Positions 61,098-64,000 of a stretch of DNA of 64,000 bases are shown in pieces (position 1 is the first letter of the stretch; each line of letters begins with the position of its first letter). The notes under the pieces are model-generated. The model was given only the letters and a program-made list of their open reading frames with translations, made no database searches and had not been told where the DNA came from. Both the position numbers and the translations under genes were made by a program. Source of the stretch: Sthenelais limicola (taxonomy: Eukaryota > Annelida > Polychaeta > Phyllodocida > Sigalionidae); assembly GCA_942159475.1 (NCBI GenBank), contig OW804094.1, positions 51,456,966 through 51,520,965 on the forward strand. Reading direction: 5' to 3'.

Positions 61098-64000
61098 AGG
61101 TTCTCAAAACGGCCCCAGATTCGGTATGTGGGTGGTCGATAGGAATGCCTATGAAGACTCACTTTCAATTTTCTAATATTGTAGAGGAAAATATGATTTC
61201 TTTAGTATTTTTGTTTTTTTTATCAAGGTTCTCATAAGTCATTATTTTCTGCTGAAACGTCTTGTTGCCTACACTTACATCAGAATAACAATGTCAATTT
61301 AAATCATAATAATAAATATCCCTGCAACAGAGATAAAAACATGTATGTCAGTTCTTTGATTGGGCCCGGGCCCCTGGCTTGGGAAGCAGAAGCTCTGTAC
61401 ACTGAGCTATTGAGGCACAGGGACCAATTGCCAGTAATGTAAGCCTTATAAACCAGTGACAATACTATTGCCTCCCAAAACACATGCTGACCCACATGGA
61501 CAATATTAGATCCAGCTTCTTTTATCAACACTTTGGTTCTTCTATTATATTCAAGAAGTTTTTGCACTGTGTATTGCACTTTAATGGAGTCAACTACCTT
61601 CAATAAGATAGGTGTTCTAGCTGTTAACAAAGGGATTGAGAATTATTCAATAGAGGCAATCAAGGGCCATGTGTTGTAGTTGTCTTCAGTGAACCTAGAT
61701 GGCAGCACGGCTGTTTTTTATTGCACCATCTAGCTTCTATTACAGACACTACATTATTGGAGATTCATATAGGCCTACAAAATTCACTTTTCCTGGGTGT
61801 TTTATAATATATTTAACATGTGATTTACTTGTAATATATGTTGCTATTAAATGCCTAACCTGTGCCAATATAATGGGTTGGCTATGACTCCTTACATAGT
61901 AATTACATGACTTTGAATGTTTTAACCCCCCTAAAATTGAAGTGAAAAATGTAAAGTTGACAATTTCTGTCTGGCAATGTAATAGCATAAATGTAAAGAA
62001 CACCTGGACAACTTTTCATGAGAATTTGAGGAATTTTTTTTTCAAGACCAAAATCACACCTTGTTAAGGCCTGACTTCATTTTCCTGAAATTATATAAAG
62101 GTTCTCAAAACGGCCCCAGAATTGGTATGTGGGTGGTTGAAAGGAATGCCTATGGAGACCCACTTTCAAGTTTCCAATAATGCAGAGGAAAAGGTGATTT
62201 TTTTTTGATTTTCTGGTTTTTTATCAAGGTTATCAAAAGTCATTATTTTTTGCTGAAACATTTTGTTGGGACTATTTGTCACTCCAAGCAATGAAAAAAA
62301 AATGAAAACAATTCTTCTGACCATCAGAGTGCATTAAAGTATCAATCAATGCCTTAGCCAGGGCTGCAACTGTGATTCAGTATACTACTATCTTTGGTGC
62401 TGCCATCTGTACTAAAGGTTTGAGGCTTGCTCAACCTTTGTCATCACCTTTTTGTACATGCTGGAAAATGAACTCTTTGCATGTACAAACTGTTTATTGC
62501 GGTGCCTACACTTACATCAGAATAACAATGTCAATTAAAATCATATAATAAATATCCCTGCAACAGAGATAAATACATGTATGTCAGTTCTTTGATTGGG
62601 AGAACTGTTGTTCTGAAAAAAAAACAAGGAAGAATTCCTGCTGGGAATTGAACCCGGGCCCCTGGCTTGGGAAGCAGAACCTCTGTACACTGAGCTATTG
62701 AGGCACAGGGACCAATTGCCAGTATTGTAAGCCTTATAAACCAGTGACAATACTATTGCCTCCCAAAACACATGCTGACCCACATGGACAATATTAGATC
62801 CAGCTTCTTTTATCAACACTTTGGTTCTTCTATTATATTCAAGAAGTTTTTGCACTGTGTATTGCACTTTAATGGAGTCAACTACCTTCAATAAGATAGG
62901 TGTTCTAGCTGTTAACAAAGGGATTGAGAATTATTCAATAGAGGCAATCAAGGGCCATGTGTTGTAGTTGTCTTCAGTGAACCTAGATGGCAGCACGGCT
63001 GTTTTTTATTGCACCATCTAGCTTCTATTACAGACACTACATTATTGGAGATTCATATAGGCCTACAAAATTCACTTTTCCTGGGTGTTTTATAATATAT
63101 TTAACATGTGATTTACTTGTAATATATGTTGCTATTAAATGCCTAACCTGTGCCAAAATAATGGGTTGGCTATGACTCCTTACATAGTAATTACATGACT
63201 TTGAATGTTTTAACCCCCCTAAAATTGAAGTGAAAAATGTAAAGTTGACAATTTCTGTCTGGCAATGTAATAGCATAAATGTAAAGAACACCTAGACAAC
63301 TTTTCATGAGAATTTGAGGAATTTTTTTTTCAAGACCAAAATCACACCTTGTTAAGGCCTGACTTCATTTTCCTGAAATTATATAAAGGTTCTCAAAACG
63401 GCCCCAGAATTGGTATGTGGGTGGTTGAAAGGAATGCCTATGGAGACCCACTTTCAAGTTTCCAATAATGCAGAGGAAAAGGTGATTTTTTTTTGATTTT
63501 CTGGTTTTTTATCAAGGTTATCAAAAGTCATTATTTTTTGCTGAAACATTTTGTTGGGACTATTTGTCACTCCAAGCAATGAAAAAAAAATGAAAACAAT
63601 TCTTCTGACCCCCCCCCCCCATCAGAGTGCATTAAAGTATCAATCAATGCCTTAGCCAGGGCTGCAACTGTGATTCAGTATACTACTATCTTTGGTGCTG
63701 CCATCTGTACTAAAGGTTTGAGGCTTGCTCAACCTTTGTCATCACCTTTTTGTACATGCTGGAAAATGAACTCTTTGCATGTACAAACTGTTTATTGCGG
63801 TGCCTACACTTACATCAGAATAACAATGTCAATTAAAATCATATAATAAATATCCCTGCAACAGAGATAAATACATGTATGTCAGTTCTTTGATTGGGAG
63901 AACTGTTGTTCTGAAAAAAAAACAAGGAAGAATTCCTGCTGGGAATTGAACCCGGGCCCCTGGCTTGGGAAGCAGAACCTCTGTACACTGAGCTATTGAG
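61098..64000. repeat. Tandem array of the 1.29-kb repeat
   Basis: Units begin AGGTTCTCAAAACGGCCCCA at 61098, 62099 and 63387. The first is shortened to 1001 bp by an internal deletion around 61263. The second is 1288 bp. The third runs off the window. Units two and three are almost identical; the clearest difference is a C-run at 63610-63619 missing from unit two. The minus-strand open frames that recur in each unit (MLTARTPILLKVVDSIKVQY) have no family resemblance and are probably non-coding. Confidence 0.93.
62635..62711 (-). repeat. tRNA-Gly(CCC)-like segment within the 1.29-kb repeat
   Basis: On the minus strand: an A-box-like TAGCTCAGTGTACAG with a CTC/GAG D-stem, an anticodon loop TTCCCAA, and a B-box GGTTCAATTCCC. 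Acceptor and anticodon stems have mismatches, so I call it a tRNA-derived (SINE-like) sequence and not a working tRNA gene. The same segment recurs at 63933-64000 (cut by the window end), in part near 61365-61420, and is the site where the CACTA-like element inserted. Confidence 0.7.

Noticed and set aside
62635..62711. A functional tRNA-Gly gene
   Set aside because: Acceptor and anticodon stems are mismatched and the segment is repeated within a longer unit, so a tRNA-derived repeat is more likely.
61304..63291. Repeated minus-strand frames (MLTARTPILLKVVDSIKVQY and MFFTFMLLHCQTEIVNF)
   Set aside because: They recur only because the 1.29-kb unit is tandemly repeated; no protein family is recognisable and the tRNA-like segment runs through one of them.

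Overview
This is a eukaryotic (animal) window. It has two intron-split host genes with GT-AG exons, very little coding DNA, tRNA-like repeats, LINE, LTR, DIRS-like and CACTA-like elements, and long A/T-rich intergenic stretches. Both host genes match conserved metazoan families. The repeat content suits a marine invertebrate, but I cannot name the species.

Layout. 1-840 is a satellite. 3647-11721 (minus) holds the first three coding exons of PPM1G (a PP2C-type phosphatase). The rest of that gene lies off the left edge, and its 7.6-kb first intron is filled with mobile elements: a CAGGG-ended MITE and a DIRS-like gag that is itself split by a 475-bp TIR element. 12.4-17.3 kb is a mosaic of repeats in direct and inverted copies. 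20.2-25.7 kb is a nest of retroelements: a non-LTR retrotransposon whose ORF1 ends in a NADAR domain, cut off inside ORF2 by an LTR; a miniature LTR retrotransposon with 268-bp LTRs nested in the same family; a gag-like ORF; and an antisense DIRS-type RT fragment. 30339-43262 (minus) is a complete 24-exon cytosolic leucyl-tRNA synthetase gene. I joined the exons by hand to 1178 codons, against 1176 residues in human.

The right third is one 14.2-kb CACTA/EnSpm-like DNA transposon (46112-60300). It landed inside a copy of a roughly 1.29-kb repeat, and the two halves of that repeat flank it. The transposon has TIRs, GCGC-rich subterminal arrays, a TNP2-like transposase gene and a second, spliced gene with a DUF4806-like C-terminus. 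Three younger insertions sit inside it: a CCCGACGGGCA-ended element, a TTAA-flanked element that splits the transposase ORF, and a 5'-truncated LINE with a 15-bp target duplication. The transposase appears to lack its central catalytic segment, so this copy is probably dead even though its frame is open. The window ends in tandem copies of the 1.29-kb repeat, which carry a tRNA-Gly-like segment.

The most interesting item is the NADAR domain fused to a retrotransposon ORF1 (20230-21638). Next are the two-gene CACTA-like element and the two insertions whose removal exactly restores a reading frame.
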